Origin: Betaproteobacteria bacterium | GTDB lineage: Bacteria > Pseudomonadota > Gammaproteobacteria > Burkholderiales > Methylophilaceae | Reading direction: 5' to 3' | Length of the DNA stretch: 64,000 nt | NCBI GenBank assembly: GCA_016868195.1 | Contig: VGHQ01000002.1 | Span: forward strand, 1-64,000 | Part shown: positions 8,970-18,664 of the stretch, one piece after another | Position numbering within the stretch: the stretch's first letter is position 1 | Layout of the letters: every line of letters starts with the position of its first letter | Program-made: the position numbers and the translations under genes | Notes under the pieces: model-generated | Databases searched by the model: none | What the model saw: the letters and a program-made list of their open reading frames with translations, nothing else | Told to the model about the DNA's origin: nothing

Positions 8970-10199
8970 CTATAGCCTTGCAATACGTTGTAATGCTGGA
9001 GGATGAGAATCATAAAATGCAGAATATAAAGGGTCGGGAGTTAAAGTAGATGCATTATCTCGATAAAGTTTAACGAGCGAGTCTTTGAGATATTTTGCGC
9101 TCGAATGTGTTTGTGCATAACGATCTGCTTCAAATTCATTTTGTCTTGAATAGAAAGCCATGATAGGTCTTATAAAGAAGAAGAAAGTGGGTCCAACTAG
9201 CATAAAAAGAAGCAGGGCACTTCCATCTGAAGGGCTTGAAATACCAAGACCATGATAAAACCATATTTGATCTTTTAAGTAGCCTAAGATAGCGAGACCA
9301 ACAAAACTCACTACGAACATCATAAAAATTCTTTTTTTAACATGGCTATGATAAAAATGACCAAGCTCATGAGCTAAAACAGCTTCAATTTCGTTATGAT
9401 TAAGACGCTCTAAAAGAGTATCAAAAAATACGATACGTTTGTTTTTTCCAAAGCCTGTAAAATATGCATTGCCATGATTGCTTCTTGTCGATCCATCCAT
9501 GACAAATAATCCTTGAGACTTAAAACCACATTTTTTTAACAATGCGATGATTTTATTTTTTAAGGATTTATTTTTTAAAGGTGAGAATTTATTAAAAAAA
9601 GGAGCAATCCAAGTAGGATAGATAGCAAGTATTAAAAGATTAAATAAACTCCATACTGCCCAAAGATAAAACCACCAATAATTCCCCGCATTTTTTAACA
9701 TCCACAATGCAATAAATAAAATAGGGAGCCCAAGACATAAGCCTAAAATTATCTGTTTATAAAGGTCCGTAAAAAATAATTTTTTTGTCATTCGATTGAA
9801 GCCAAATTTTTCATCAATCATGAATGTTTTGTAATAGTTAAAAGGAAGGTCGATGAGGTTTGAAATCAACATCACGCTCAAAATGATTGCGACGTCTTTT
9901 AAAATAGGCGAGGTAATATCATTGTAAAATTGAGAGATTACGCTGATAAATCCTCCAACAGTCAGAAGTAAAAGAACAGAAGCTTGAGCGATTGTATCTT
10001 TAAGACTTAATTCACTCTTTTCAATTGCATAATGAGCCGCTTTTTGATGATCTTTAAGACTGATATTTTTCTTAAATGCATCAGGTACTTTTTTTTTATT
10101 AAGTGATATAAAATTTATATGTCTTTTTACAAGCCATAAGTGAATGCCTGTAGATAAGGCAAGAATTGCAATAAAGGTGTTACGTAGTATTTCGTCCAT
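8970..10199 (-). CDS. M48 family (Ste24-type) integral membrane zinc metalloprotease
   Basis: The 409-residue protein has several membrane segments: one at the N-terminus, a pair near 65-110, a cluster near 150-205, and a pair near 290-340. It carries the zinc motif HELGHFYHSH (HExxH) near residue 279 and the third ligand in NEFEADRYAQ near residue 356. The NAYFTGFGKNKRIVFFDTLLERL stretch before HExxH is typical of CAAX-protease/Ste24 M48A members, which cleave membrane or exported proteins. It is longer than HtpX (about 290 residues), so HtpX is less likely. The substrate is unknown. It is divergent from orn. Confidence 0.9.
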   Translation of the reverse strand: MDEILRNTFIAILALSTGIHLWLVKRHINFISLNKKKVPDAFKKNISLKDHQKAAHYAIEKSELSLKDTIAQASVLLLLTVGGFISVISQFYNDITSPILKDVAIILSVMLISNLIDLPFNYYKTFMIDEKFGFNRMTKKLFFTDLYKQIILGLCLGLPILFIALWMLKNAGNYWWFYLWAVWSLFNLLILAIYPTWIAPFFNKFSPLKNKSLKNKIIALLKKCGFKSQGLFVMDGSTRSNHGNAYFTGFGKNKRIVFFDTLLERLNHNEIEAVLAHELGHFYHSHVKKRIFMMFVVSFVGLAILGYLKDQIWFYHGLGISSPSDGSALLLFMLVGPTFFFFIRPIMAFYSRQNEFEADRYAQTHSSAKYLKDSLVKLYRDNASTLTPDPLYSAFYDSHPPALQRIARL

Positions 10200-10298
10200 A
10201 ATATCTCTGAATTAAGTTAATATTCTAGTATTCTCTATGAAAACAATCTTATTTTGTAGATTGTTTAAACAATTGGTACTTTTTTAATGGAAATCATG

Positions 10299-10847
10299 AT
10301 GAGCTCTTCGGACGATAATTTAATATGGCTTGATATGGAGATGAGTGGGCTTAATACCGAGACTGATAAGATACTCGAAGTTGCAACTGTAGTAACTGAC
10401 CCACACTTAAATATCATTGCAGAGGGCCCTGTTATTGTTATTCATCAAGGGGATGAGATACTAAATGGCATGGATACCTGGAATCAATCTACACATTTGA
10501 AGTCAGGCCTCATAGAGAGAGTCAAGCGATCTACATTTGATGAGATTTATGCATCAGAGATGACCATTGAGTTTTTAAAAAAGCATATTGGGCCAAATAA
10601 ATCACCGATGTGCGGAAATTCAATCTGCCAAGATCGACGTTTTATGGCAAAGCATATGCCAAATCTAGAGAGCTATTTTCATTACAGGAATCTAGATGTA
10701 AGCATTTTTAAAGAGCTTTCTCGACGTTGGAGACCTTCACTATACCAAGGATTTAAAAAATCAAGTAAACATGAGGCGTTGTCAGATATATATGAGTCTA
10801 TTGAAGAATTAAAATATTATCGTGAACATTTTTTAAAATTATCTTGA
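10299..10847 (+). CDS. orn: Oligoribonuclease
   Basis: Degrades 2-5-nucleotide RNAs to mononucleotides, finishing mRNA decay and also clearing pGpG. The protein has DEDDh motifs: WLDMEMSGL, the [11 protein letters not shown] block (ExoII), and a C-terminal [18 protein letters not shown] (ExoIII). The start at 10299 gives 182 residues, matching the family's about 181. An ATG at 10287 has no ribosome-binding site, while TGGAAA at 10288-10293 suits 10296 or 10299. The stop overlaps the TTG start of fluC. Confidence 0.95.
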   Translation: MSSSDDNLIWLDMEMSGLNTETDKILEVATVVTDPHLNIIAEGPVIVIHQGDEILNGMDTWNQSTHLKSGLIERVKRSTFDEIYASEMTIEFLKKHIGPNKSPMCGNSICQDRRFMAKHMPNLESYFHYRNLDVSIFKELSRRWRPSLYQGFKKSSKHEALSDIYESIEELKYYREHFLKLS

Positions 10848-11221
10848 AAAATTTTTTATATATAGGATTAGCTGCAGCTTGCGGTGCTTGGAGTCGATGG
10901 AGTTTAAGTATTTTATTAAATTCTATGCATCCATTATTACCATTGGGGACGCTGACAGTAAATTTAATAGGTGGATATTTAATAGGTATATCGTTGGGCG
11001 CGTTCGAGTTATATAGCGAACTTAGCCCTGACATAAAATTGATTATTAATATAGGTTTTTTAGGTGGGCTAACTACATTCTCCGCTTTCACTGCCGAAGT
11101 TTTTCAATTGCTACAAAAGAATGAGTTTGTTTCCTCGCTCATTCTAGTTGCGCTTCATGTCTTTGGATCTTTACTAATGGCTTACCTTGGCTGGCTATCT
11201 ATAAGCTTTATTAAGCAATAG
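10844..11221 (+). CDS. crcB: Fluoride ion channel FluC/CrcB
   Basis: Small dual-topology membrane protein that exports fluoride. The 125-residue protein has four hydrophobic segments and the family signatures ACGAWSRW near the N-terminus, [16 protein letters not shown] (pore Asn), and [15 protein letters not shown] (TM3 break, Na+ and Phe-box region). The start is TTG, overlapping the orn stop as TTGA. No fluoride riboswitch is possible upstream because the gene lies inside the orn operon. It converges with rne with one base between the stops. Confidence 0.94.
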   Translation: MKNFLYIGLAAACGAWSRWSLSILLNSMHPLLPLGTLTVNLIGGYLIGISLGAFELYSELSPDIKLIINIGFLGGLTTFSAFTAEVFQLLQKNEFVSSLILVALHVFGSLLMAYLGWLSISFIKQ

Positions 11222-11222
11222 A

Positions 11223-13559
11223 CTATTTAGCAGCTTTTTTCTTCGTAGCCTTAGTTTCTATCATTACGATAGGCTCATCTTTCACTTTATCTTTTTCTTT
11301 TTTTTGCCAAGCAGCTGTTTTCTTTGGTGCTGCTTTTTTAGGTTTTTCTTCTATTTCTTTTTTAGCTTTAGGTTTTGATTTGGTTTTTGTTTCAACAAGC
11401 TCAAGACCAATCGCCTTTAGATCAACTGGTTTTTCTTCTATTATCTTCTTAGCCTTAGTTGGTTTTTTGGAAATTTCATTTGATTTAGACTCTATTTTCT
11501 TAGCTTGAATATCATTAACTTCAAGGGAAGGTTTATTTAAAACGGTAGCATCTTGAACTGCCAAAGCTTTTTTCTCAAAATCATTTGGCTCTTGTTTAGC
11601 TCTGGTATCTCGATTTTTATTAAAACGACCACGTCTATTATTTCGGCCTCTTCTATTGCTTTCTTGATTTGGTCGCATGTCTAAAGCTGATACTTTTTCA
11701 GTAGAAGTTGTTGTAATGTTTGATTCAGAAGACTGGCCATCTCCTTGAGCTTGTCTTCTGTTATGTTGTTTAAATTTCTGATGACGGTTATTTCTTCCTC
11801 GATTATTATGATGGGGTCGCGGATGATTATTTTCGTTTATTTCAGAAGTTTCCTGTTTTTCTTCATTATAGTTTTCTGAATTCCCATCATCTCCAGCAAT
11901 GAGATTTTTTATGAAGCCAAATAATGTTCTATTCGATTTTCCAGATCCTGAAGGAGCAGGGTTATCAGGAATAATACCTTTTACTAAAGGTTCTTGTCTG
12001 GGTACATTAGACACTTCTTTATAACTTAAAACTTGATTACCTTCATTTAATGACTCAATCATTTGATAGCTAGGCTTAGATTGATTTGCAACATCCTCTA
12101 GTTTTGCACTTGAGATTGAATAGTTTGGAGACTCAAGATGCTTATTAGGAATTAATACGATCTCAACTTTTAAACGCTGTTCAAGATTAAAAATTTCGGA
12201 GCGTTTTTCATTAAGGAGGAATGTTGCAATTTCAATAGGTAATTGAGCCGAAATAGTTGCATTATGTTCTTTCATACATTCCTCTTGAATCATACGAAGA
12301 ATATGTAATGCCGTTGATTGAATATCTCTAATTGAACCAGTGCCATTACACTTCATGCATATACTATTACTGGATTCACCAATACTTGGACGAAGTCGCT
12401 GACGAGAAAGCTCAAGCAATCCAAAACGAGAAATTTTGCCTGTCTGGACTCGCGCACGATCATGATGAAGTGCCTCTTTAAAGCGATTTTCAACTTCGCG
12501 TTGATTTTTTTGACTTTCCATATCAATGAAATCAATCACCACTAAGCCACCCAAATCTCTAAGTCTTAATTGCCTAGCAACTTCTTCAGCAGCTTCAATA
12601 TTAGTATGAAATGCAGTGTTTTCAATATCACTTCCTTTTGTGGCTCTTGATGAATTTACATCAATAGAAACAAGGGCTTCAGTGCGGTCAATCACAATAG
12701 CGCCGCCTGAGGGCAATCTAACTTCCCTAGAGAAAGCTGACTCAATTTGATGTTCAATTTGAAAGCGAGAAAATAAAGAAACTTCATCTTCGTAAAGTTT
12801 TACGCGATCTACATAATTCGGCATAACATGATTCATAAATTGGGTCGCTTGATCATAGATATCTTGCGTATCAATTAGAATTTCACCTATGTCGGGATGG
12901 AAATAGTCTCTGATGGCTCGGATTACCAGATTGCCTTCCTGGTATATTAAGAATGCTCCTGATTGGCCTTGCGAGGCTTCGTCAATAGCAGTCCATAATT
13001 GTTTGAGGTAATTTAAATCCCATTGAAGCTCTTCAAGCGACGAACCTACGCCAGCTGTTCTACCAATAACACTCATACCTTCTGGAATGTCTAAATTTGA
13101 AATATGATCTCGAAACTCATTGCGTTCCTCACCTTCGATACGCCTTGAAACACCTCCACCATCAGGATTATTAGGCATTAATACGATATATCGACCCGCA
13201 AGAGAAAGGTAGCTTGATAGCGCTGCACCTTTACTACCTCGCTCTTCTTTTGTAACTTGAACGATAATTTCCTGACCTTCTTCAATGACATCTTGAATGC
13301 GGGGGCGGTTTTGAGTTGATTCTTTGAAATATTGAGGTGAAATTTCTTTAAAGGGGAGGAAACCATGACGTTCTGTGCCATAGTTTACAAAAGCTGCCTC
13401 AAGAGAGGGCTCTATTCTAGTGACAATACCTTTGTATATATTACTTTTCTTGAGTGCACGACTTCCGCGTTCAATATCAAGATCAATTAATTTTTGACCA
13501 TCTACCATTGCAACTCGCAATTCTTCTGATTGCGTTGCATTAAAAAGCATACGTTTCAT
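11223..13559 (-). CDS. rne: Ribonuclease E
   Basis: Endonuclease that initiates mRNA decay and matures rRNA and tRNA. The 778-residue protein has an S1 domain (about 37-120: SNIYKGIVTRIEPSLEAAFV), 5'-sensor and RNase H-like parts, catalytic Asp300 (VSIDVNSSRATKG) and Asp343 (VVIDFIDM), and the Zn-link CMKC at 401-404. The non-catalytic tail (from about 540) is low complexity. It has Arg/Asn-rich clusters (NNRGRNNRHQKFK, RRGRNNRRGRF) that look RNA-binding, then a Lys/Glu/Pro-rich end. Length is well below the 1061 residues of E. coli. The ATG is preceded by AGGAG inside a small hairpin. It is divergent from rluC, as in E. coli. Confidence 0.96.
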   Translation of the reverse strand: MKRMLFNATQSEELRVAMVDGQKLIDLDIERGSRALKKSNIYKGIVTRIEPSLEAAFVNYGTERHGFLPFKEISPQYFKESTQNRPRIQDVIEEGQEIIVQVTKEERGSKGAALSSYLSLAGRYIVLMPNNPDGGGVSRRIEGEERNEFRDHISNLDIPEGMSVIGRTAGVGSSLEELQWDLNYLKQLWTAIDEASQGQSGAFLIYQEGNLVIRAIRDYFHPDIGEILIDTQDIYDQATQFMNHVMPNYVDRVKLYEDEVSLFSRFQIEHQIESAFSREVRLPSGGAIVIDRTEALVSIDVNSSRATKGSDIENTAFHTNIEAAEEVARQLRLRDLGGLVVIDFIDMESQKNQREVENRFKEALHHDRARVQTGKISRFGLLELSRQRLRPSIGESSNSICMKCNGTGSIRDIQSTALHILRMIQEECMKEHNATISAQLPIEIATFLLNEKRSEIFNLEQRLKVEIVLIPNKHLESPNYSISSAKLEDVANQSKPSYQMIESLNEGNQVLSYKEVSNVPRQEPLVKGIIPDNPAPSGSGKSNRTLFGFIKNLIAGDDGNSENYNEEKQETSEINENNHPRPHHNNRGRNNRHQKFKQHNRRQAQGDGQSSESNITTTSTEKVSALDMRPNQESNRRGRNNRRGRFNKNRDTRAKQEPNDFEKKALAVQDATVLNKPSLEVNDIQAKKIESKSNEISKKPTKAKKIIEEKPVDLKAIGLELVETKTKSKPKAKKEIEEKPKKAAPKKTAAWQKKEKDKVKDEPIVMIETKATKKKAAK

Positions 13560-13852
13560 TATCTAAAACTCCTACAAGTAGGTTTTGAGATAAAGAATGT
13601 ATTTTAGTTATTCAGGCGCACATCTAACCTCAGAAAAGGTTAGTATTTTTTGCAATAAAACTTCTATATTGAAAAAAGTTTTTAAATTATTTACTTGGTC
13701 ACAGATCTTATTTGTAAGATTGTTGAGCAAAATATTTATGAATCTTCGTTGTGTCCATATGCCATAAAACTAAAATATTCTTTAAATTTTTAAACCTTGT
13801 TTCAAGGCCGCTACTTAAAATAAGGCGAGCGGAAAAAACCATAGTAATTTGT
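13560..13852 (-). promoter_or_regulatory. Putative structured 5' leader of rne (four hairpins)
   Basis: This is most of the 391-base non-coding stretch between rne and rluC. Four inverted repeats are visible. 13808-13832: CCGCT/AGCGG with an inner CTTA/TAAG. 13795-13807: CCTTG-TTT-CAAGG. 13624-13643: CTAACCT-CAGAAA-AGGTTAG. 13571-13582: CCTAC/GTAGG, which on the rne strand sequesters part of the AGGAG ribosome-binding site at 13569-13573. E. coli rne has a long hairpin-rich leader through which RNase E autoregulates its mRNA. A similar role here is inference. No small ORF was recognised in the stretch. Confidence 0.45.
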
Positions 13853-13858
13853 TGTCAC

Positions 13859-13888
13859 GGTATAATTCAGTTTAAATTATCTCTTCAA
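13859..13888 (-). promoter_or_regulatory. Candidate sigma-70 promoter for rne
   Basis: On the minus strand, TTGAAG (13883-13888) and TATACC (13859-13864) are separated by 18 bases, each matching 4 of 6 consensus positions. Transcription would start near 13852 and give a leader of roughly 290 bases upstream of rne. Such motifs occur by chance in AT-rich DNA, so this is only a candidate. Confidence 0.25.
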
Positions 13889-13950
13889 TTCAATTGATTA
13901 AGAGAGTCTGAATACATCTAGTATAGGGTATAAATCCAATTAAACAAAAT

Positions 13951-14940
13951 ATGGCTCAAAATTCTAATGCTAAAAATCTTTTTTCTCATGAAAAAGCTAC
14001 ATTTGTTCTTGTGGATGAAGCAAGTGAAACACAAAAAATTGATAATTTCCTTTTAAAAATTTTAAAAAATGTACCTAAAAGTCACATTTATAAAATTCTT
14101 AGAAGTGGTGAAGTAAGGGTCAATAAAAAACGAATCGATACTTCGTACCGTCTCAAAATAGATGATCAAGTAAGGATTCCCCCTATTGCAATAAAAGTGG
14201 AGAGGCCGTCTCATGTTATCGAGCCCCAACAGCAACGAACAGCCTGGTTAGAAACAAATATTATTTATGAAGATGATGGGTTATTAGCGATTAATAAGCC
14301 AAGTCGTTATGCTGTCCATGGTGGTAGCGGACTGAATTTCGGCGTTATAGAACTGATTCGTCATGCAAGACCGAAAGCTAAGTTTTTAGAGCTTGTTCAC
14401 CGTATTGATCGAGAAACTTCTGGCATTTTATTGATTGCAAAAAAGCGCTCGGCGCTGGTCAATATGCACGATATGATGCGTCATAACCGTATCGAAAAAA
14501 AATATATCATGATGGTTAAAGGTGAATGGACTAAGCCTAAAAAAACAGTTGAATTATTGCTCAAAAAAACATTCACGCAAGGTGGCGACAGGCGAGTCAA
14601 TGTGACTGATGGTGAAAATGATAGTCAGAATCAAATGAGTAAAACTATCTTTTATTTAAAAAAATCTTTAGGGACTTTCTCACTCTTGGAAGCTAAGCTT
14701 ATTACTGGAAGAACGCATCAGCTTCGGGTTCAGCTTGCGCATCTGGGATTTCCTATTTTAGGCGATGATAAATATGGAGATTTTGCCTTAAATAAAGCGC
14801 TCCAAAAAAAAGGTTTAAAACGTATGTTTCTTCACGCATTCTCCATGAAAATGAAACACCCCTTAACGGAAGAGTTGCTGGAGATAAAAGCTCCTTTACC
14901 ACCCGAACTTGATGCCTTTCTGAGTCAACAAACCTCATGA
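13951..14940 (+). CDS. rluC: 23S rRNA pseudouridine synthase, RluC type
   Basis: Isomerises uridines in 23S rRNA (positions 955/2504/2580 in E. coli). The 329-residue protein has an N-terminal S4 RNA-binding domain (about residues 25-80: KSHIYKILRSGEVRVNKKR) and the RluA-type catalytic motif HRIDRETSGILLIAK with the essential Asp. ITGRTHQLRVQLAHLGFPILGD follows. Divergence from rne is the same as in E. coli and supports RluC over RluA/RluD. The stop overlaps the next gene (ATGA). Confidence 0.93.
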   Translation: MAQNSNAKNLFSHEKATFVLVDEASETQKIDNFLLKILKNVPKSHIYKILRSGEVRVNKKRIDTSYRLKIDDQVRIPPIAIKVERPSHVIEPQQQRTAWLETNIIYEDDGLLAINKPSRYAVHGGSGLNFGVIELIRHARPKAKFLELVHRIDRETSGILLIAKKRSALVNMHDMMRHNRIEKKYIMMVKGEWTKPKKTVELLLKKTFTQGGDRRVNVTDGENDSQNQMSKTIFYLKKSLGTFSLLEAKLITGRTHQLRVQLAHLGFPILGDDKYGDFALNKALQKKGLKRMFLHAFSMKMKHPLTEELLEIKAPLPPELDAFLSQQTS

Positions 14941-15590
14941 AATCTCCTCGCTTTGATTTAGTTATTTTAGACTGGGATGGCACTGTGGCTGATTCAACAG
15001 GCATTATTATAGATGCCGTTATATCAGCTGCTAAAAGTGCTGGGGTTACAGCGCCCCCAAGAGAAATCATCTTAAAGACGATAGGATTAGGCTTAAATCA
15101 ATTATTGCTTAACCTCTTTCCTCACTTGTCTTCTGAATTACGAGAAAAAGTCGCTGAGGGTTATCGTTCGCATTATCATGTAAATGAGGGCAATTCATAT
15201 CTTTTTGATGGTGTAAAAGAGGGTATTGAGCGGCTTTATCGACATAGATGTAAACTTGCAGTCGCTACAGGTAAAAGTAGAAAAGGTCTAAATTTTGCAT
15301 TGCAAGATACTGATTTAAATAGATTTTTTTTATCTACAAAAACAGTAGATGAATGCTTTTCTAAACCACATCCCCACATGGTAGAGGCGATTTTAGAAGA
15401 AACTCAGATACCAGCTGATTGTGCTGTGATTGTGGGCGATACGCATTATGATCTTGAAATGGGAAAGAACGCGCACATTCAAACTATCGCAGTTACTTAT
15501 GGAGCGCACCCAAAAGATCTGTTAATAAGTTTTGAGCCTTTAGCATGTTTTGATTCATTTAAAGAGGTTGTAGATTTCTTATTACCATGA
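14937..15590 (+). CDS. HAD-superfamily phosphatase (phosphoglycolate phosphatase-like)
   Basis: The 217-residue HAD-IA hydrolase has motif I LDWDGTVADSTG (nucleophile Asp, acid/base Asp), motif II in LAVATGKSRKG, and motif III/IV in SKPHPHMVEAIL and VIVGDTHYDLEMGKN. The helical cap lies between motifs I and II. Family members hydrolyse small phosphates such as 2-phosphoglycolate or pyrophosphate; the substrate cannot be read from sequence. It overlaps rluC and the Rieske gene by 4 bases each, a betaproteobacterial arrangement. Confidence 0.85.
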   Translation: MKSPRFDLVILDWDGTVADSTGIIIDAVISAAKSAGVTAPPREIILKTIGLGLNQLLLNLFPHLSSELREKVAEGYRSHYHVNEGNSYLFDGVKEGIERLYRHRCKLAVATGKSRKGLNFALQDTDLNRFFLSTKTVDECFSKPHPHMVEAILEETQIPADCAVIVGDTHYDLEMGKNAHIQTIAVTYGAHPKDLLISFEPLACFDSFKEVVDFLLP

Positions 15591-15934
15591 CACAAATTGC
15601 AAAAATTGAAATAAATAAAAAGGCTTTTCAAGGGGACGGCTCAACGATCAAATTTGAATACCACACCGAAGCTTCTATTCAATCTGGTTTTGTAGTCCTT
15701 TTTGAGGGTAAGTATCATGCTTATCAAAATCAATGTAAACACATGCCAATCGAGCTTGATTATAAGCCTAATGAATTTATGGATGATCAAAAACAATGGA
15801 TTGTATGTTCGACCCATGGGGCCATATATCATCCCATGTCTGGGGAATGCATTTCTGGGCCTTGTCGCGGTCAAATATTAGAAAAATTAAATATAATCGA
15901 ATCAAACGATGTATTATGGGTTGAAATTTATTAA
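15587..15934 (+). CDS. Rieske [2Fe-2S] domain protein
   Basis: A 115-residue stand-alone Rieske protein. The cluster ligands are visible as C-x-H in NQCKHMP and C-x2-H in VCSTHGAIYHP. It resembles soluble ferredoxin-like Rieske proteins of the NirD/BphF type rather than the membrane-anchored bc1 subunit, as there is no N-terminal helix. It probably transfers electrons or acts as a redox accessory; the partner is unknown. It sits between the HAD phosphatase (4-base overlap) and sppA. Confidence 0.88.
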   Translation: MTQIAKIEINKKAFQGDGSTIKFEYHTEASIQSGFVVLFEGKYHAYQNQCKHMPIELDYKPNEFMDDQKQWIVCSTHGAIYHPMSGECISGPCRGQILEKLNIIESNDVLWVEIY

Positions 15935-15956
15935 AAGTATTTACGGAGCAAAACAA

Positions 15957-16931
15957 ATGGCAGTTAGAAAAAAGATAGAAAAGAAACCAATCGATCATTG
16001 GGAAAGAGAAGCATTAGAAAAAATTGCACTTTCAGCTTTAGGTGAACAAAGAATTGCTAGACGCTGGAGTATTTTTTTTAAATCGATTACATTTTTTTAT
16101 CTCTTTGTACTTTTATTTTTGGGATTGAGTGCGATGCATACAAAAGGCAGGTCAGGCAATCATACCGCATTGATTGAAATTAATGGTGTCATTGGTGAGA
16201 GGGATGAAGTAAATGCAAAAGACTTTTTTGAGAGTATACGGAGGGCATATGATAGCCGTGGTACACGGGGCATTGTTCTAAAAATTAACAGTCCTGGCGG
16301 AAGCCCTGTTCAATCTGGCATGATTAATGACGAAATTAAGCGGCAAAAAAAATTACATCCACATATTCCCGTTTATGCAGTAGTAGAAGATATTTGCGCT
16401 TCAGGAGGCTATTACATTGCTGTAGCTGCCGACCAAATTTTTGTTGATAAAGCTAGTATTGTTGGCTCAATTGGCGTCTTAATGGATGGCTTTGGCTTTA
16501 CAGATACCTTGAAAAAAGTTGGTATTGAAAGACGGCTGATGACAGCAGGATCGAACAAAGCCATGCTTGATCCTTTCTCACCAATCAATCCAAAACAACA
16601 AGCTTTTGTTCAAGAAATGTTAAATGAAGTTCATCAGCAATTTATTGTGGTAGTTAAAGAAGGGCGTGGAAATCGCCTTAAGGAATCACCAGATACATTT
16701 AGCGGACTTTTTTGGAATGGTGAATCTGCTGTCAAACTTGGTTTAGCGGATGGTTTTGGAAATTATGATTTTGTTGCTCGTGAAATAATTAAGGCTGAAG
16801 AGGTAGTTGATTTTACGACTTACGAAGGTTTTGCTGATCGTTTTGCTCGTAAATTTGGAGCAAGTTTAGGGTCTTCCATGAATGAATCTCTAAGGGCCGC
16901 CATACTTAATCAAAAATTAATTATTAAATAA
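15957..16931 (+). CDS. sppA: S49 family signal peptide peptidase SppA (short form)
   Basis: Membrane-anchored serine protease that degrades cleaved signal peptides. The 324-residue protein has a single N-terminal membrane segment (about 42-62) and a Ser/Lys dyad: Ser in CASGGYYIA and Lys in TAGSNKAMLDPF. The NSPGGSP and GSIGVLMDGFGF blocks are typical. The start at 15957 is chosen because GGAG lies 8 bases upstream. The longer frame from 15909 would overlap the Rieske gene and has no ribosome-binding site. The form is the single-domain type of about 320 residues rather than the 618-residue E. coli type. Confidence 0.92.
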   Translation: MAVRKKIEKKPIDHWEREALEKIALSALGEQRIARRWSIFFKSITFFYLFVLLFLGLSAMHTKGRSGNHTALIEINGVIGERDEVNAKDFFESIRRAYDSRGTRGIVLKINSPGGSPVQSGMINDEIKRQKKLHPHIPVYAVVEDICASGGYYIAVAADQIFVDKASIVGSIGVLMDGFGFTDTLKKVGIERRLMTAGSNKAMLDPFSPINPKQQAFVQEMLNEVHQQFIVVVKEGRGNRLKESPDTFSGLFWNGESAVKLGLADGFGNYDFVAREIIKAEEVVDFTTYEGFADRFARKFGASLGSSMNESLRAAILNQKLIIK

Positions 16932-16941
16932 AATCAATAAC

Positions 16942-18594
16942 TTACTTATATTTTTTAATGTAATTAATTAATCCATTTGTAGAGCTATCAAAGTGATCTG
17001 TAGGTATTTCTTCAGATAATTGAGGTAAAACTTGTTTTGCAATCTGTTTGCCGTATTCCACGCCCCATTGATCAAATGAATTGATATTCCAGATGATTCC
17101 CTGGGTAAAAATTTTATGTTCATACATTGCAATAATTTGACCTAAGGTATTTGGACTTAATTTTGGGAAAAGTATGGAAGAGGTTGGTCGGTTACCTTCA
17201 AATGTCTTTTGTGGAATAAAGCTTTCAATATCTTCACCTTCATAACCCTGTTTTTCAATTTCGGCGCGAGCCTCATCATATGTTTTTCCTACCATCAAAG
17301 ATTGTGTTTGCGCGATAAAGTTTGAAAGTAAAATTTTATGATGCTCATTATCGTCTTTACCTATTGCGTATTGAGATTCTATCGGCATGATAAAGTCGGC
17401 AGGAACAATCTCAGTGCCTTGATGAAGCAGTTGATAGAAAGCGTGCTGACCATTAGTACCCACTTCGCCCCAAATAACTGGACCTGTATGAAAATCAATA
17501 TATTCGCCATCTCGATTGATAAATTTACCGTTACTTTCCATATCGGCTTGTTGAAGATAAGGCGCTAATTTAGATAAGCCTTGATCATAAGCTAAGATTG
17601 CATGGGTTGGAAAATTAAAGAAATTAATGTACCAGATACCTAATAACCCCATCATCATCGGAATATTTTGTTCGATGGGCGCAGTCTTGAAATGCTCATC
17701 CATTTCAAAACCACCTTTGAGTAACTCTTCGAATCCATCCATACCAATATAAAGCGCAATAGAAAGTCCAATTGCTGACCAAAGGGAGTAGCGTCCGCCT
17801 ACCCAGTCCCAAAACTCAAACATATTTTCTGTGTCGATACCGAATTGCGACACAGCATGATGATTTGTGGATAGTGCAACAAAATGTTTTTTAATATATT
17901 GGTTGTCTTTCGCCACTTTAAGGAACCAATCCCTTGCTGAAAAAGCATTGGTCATTGTTTCTTGTGTCGTAAATGTTTTGGAAGCAATGATAAAAAGGGT
18001 TGTTTCAGGATTACATTTCTCTAAAGCTTGTGAGAGATCTGCCCCATCCACGTTAGAAACGAAATAGGGTGTGATGGTTTTTGAGCCATAAGCTCTTAAT
18101 GCTTGACAAACCATAGCTGGACCAAGATCAGATCCACCTATACCTATGTTAATGACGCTTGTGATTGCTTTACCGGTGAAACCTTTCCATTGATCTGATC
18201 TTACCTCTTCACTAAAACTTCGCATTTTTTTGAGTACACTTTTAATCTTAGGCATAACGTCCTCACCATCTGAAATGATGGGCGAGTGATTTTGGTTGCG
18301 AAGAGCCGTGTGAAGGACTGCACGATGTTCAGTGGTATTTATTTTTTCACCTTCAAACATCCGATTTCGCCAACCCTCAACATCAGCCTCTTTTGCAAGC
18401 TTAACTAAAAGATTTATGGTTTCTTTAGAAATACGATGTTTTGAATAATCTAGAAGTAAATCATTAAATTGAATATGAAATTGATTAAAACGATTAGGAT
18501 CTGATTTAAACATCTCGCGAAGTGAGATGGATTCGATATCTTTTTTATGTTGATTTAGAGACTGCCAGATGGACGATTGATTAATTTGCGACAT
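16942..18594 (-). CDS. pgi: Glucose-6-phosphate isomerase
   Basis: Interconverts glucose-6-phosphate and fructose-6-phosphate. The 550-residue protein has the sugar-phosphate loop NIGIGGSDLGPAM, SKTFTTQET, the GGRYSLWSAIGLSIA block and GTNGQHAFYQLLHQGT, which carries active-site residues. In methylotrophs using the ribulose monophosphate cycle this enzyme links fructose-6-phosphate to the oxidative branch, which fits the suggested host. It follows queG on the same strand and converges with sppA, with 10 bases between. Confidence 0.97.
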   Translation of the reverse strand: MSQINQSSIWQSLNQHKKDIESISLREMFKSDPNRFNQFHIQFNDLLLDYSKHRISKETINLLVKLAKEADVEGWRNRMFEGEKINTTEHRAVLHTALRNQNHSPIISDGEDVMPKIKSVLKKMRSFSEEVRSDQWKGFTGKAITSVINIGIGGSDLGPAMVCQALRAYGSKTITPYFVSNVDGADLSQALEKCNPETTLFIIASKTFTTQETMTNAFSARDWFLKVAKDNQYIKKHFVALSTNHHAVSQFGIDTENMFEFWDWVGGRYSLWSAIGLSIALYIGMDGFEELLKGGFEMDEHFKTAPIEQNIPMMMGLLGIWYINFFNFPTHAILAYDQGLSKLAPYLQQADMESNGKFINRDGEYIDFHTGPVIWGEVGTNGQHAFYQLLHQGTEIVPADFIMPIESQYAIGKDDNEHHKILLSNFIAQTQSLMVGKTYDEARAEIEKQGYEGEDIESFIPQKTFEGNRPTSSILFPKLSPNTLGQIIAMYEHKIFTQGIIWNINSFDQWGVEYGKQIAKQVLPQLSEEIPTDHFDSSTNGLINYIKKYK

Positions 18595-18664
18595 GTATAA
18601 CGTTCAATTTAAGGATTTAATAATAAAAAATTTAATTTAACTCCACATTATAGCAAAGACATAC

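Noticed and set aside
13861-13866. TATAAT as a plus-strand -10 box for rluC
   Set aside because: No acceptable -35 element lies 16-18 bases upstream, and such hexamers are common in AT-rich DNA. Another TATAAA at 13929 also lacks a -35.
15909-15956. Longer start for sppA overlapping the Rieske gene
   Set aside because: GGAG is correctly spaced for the ATG at 15957, and the extra residues are not seen in SppA proteins.
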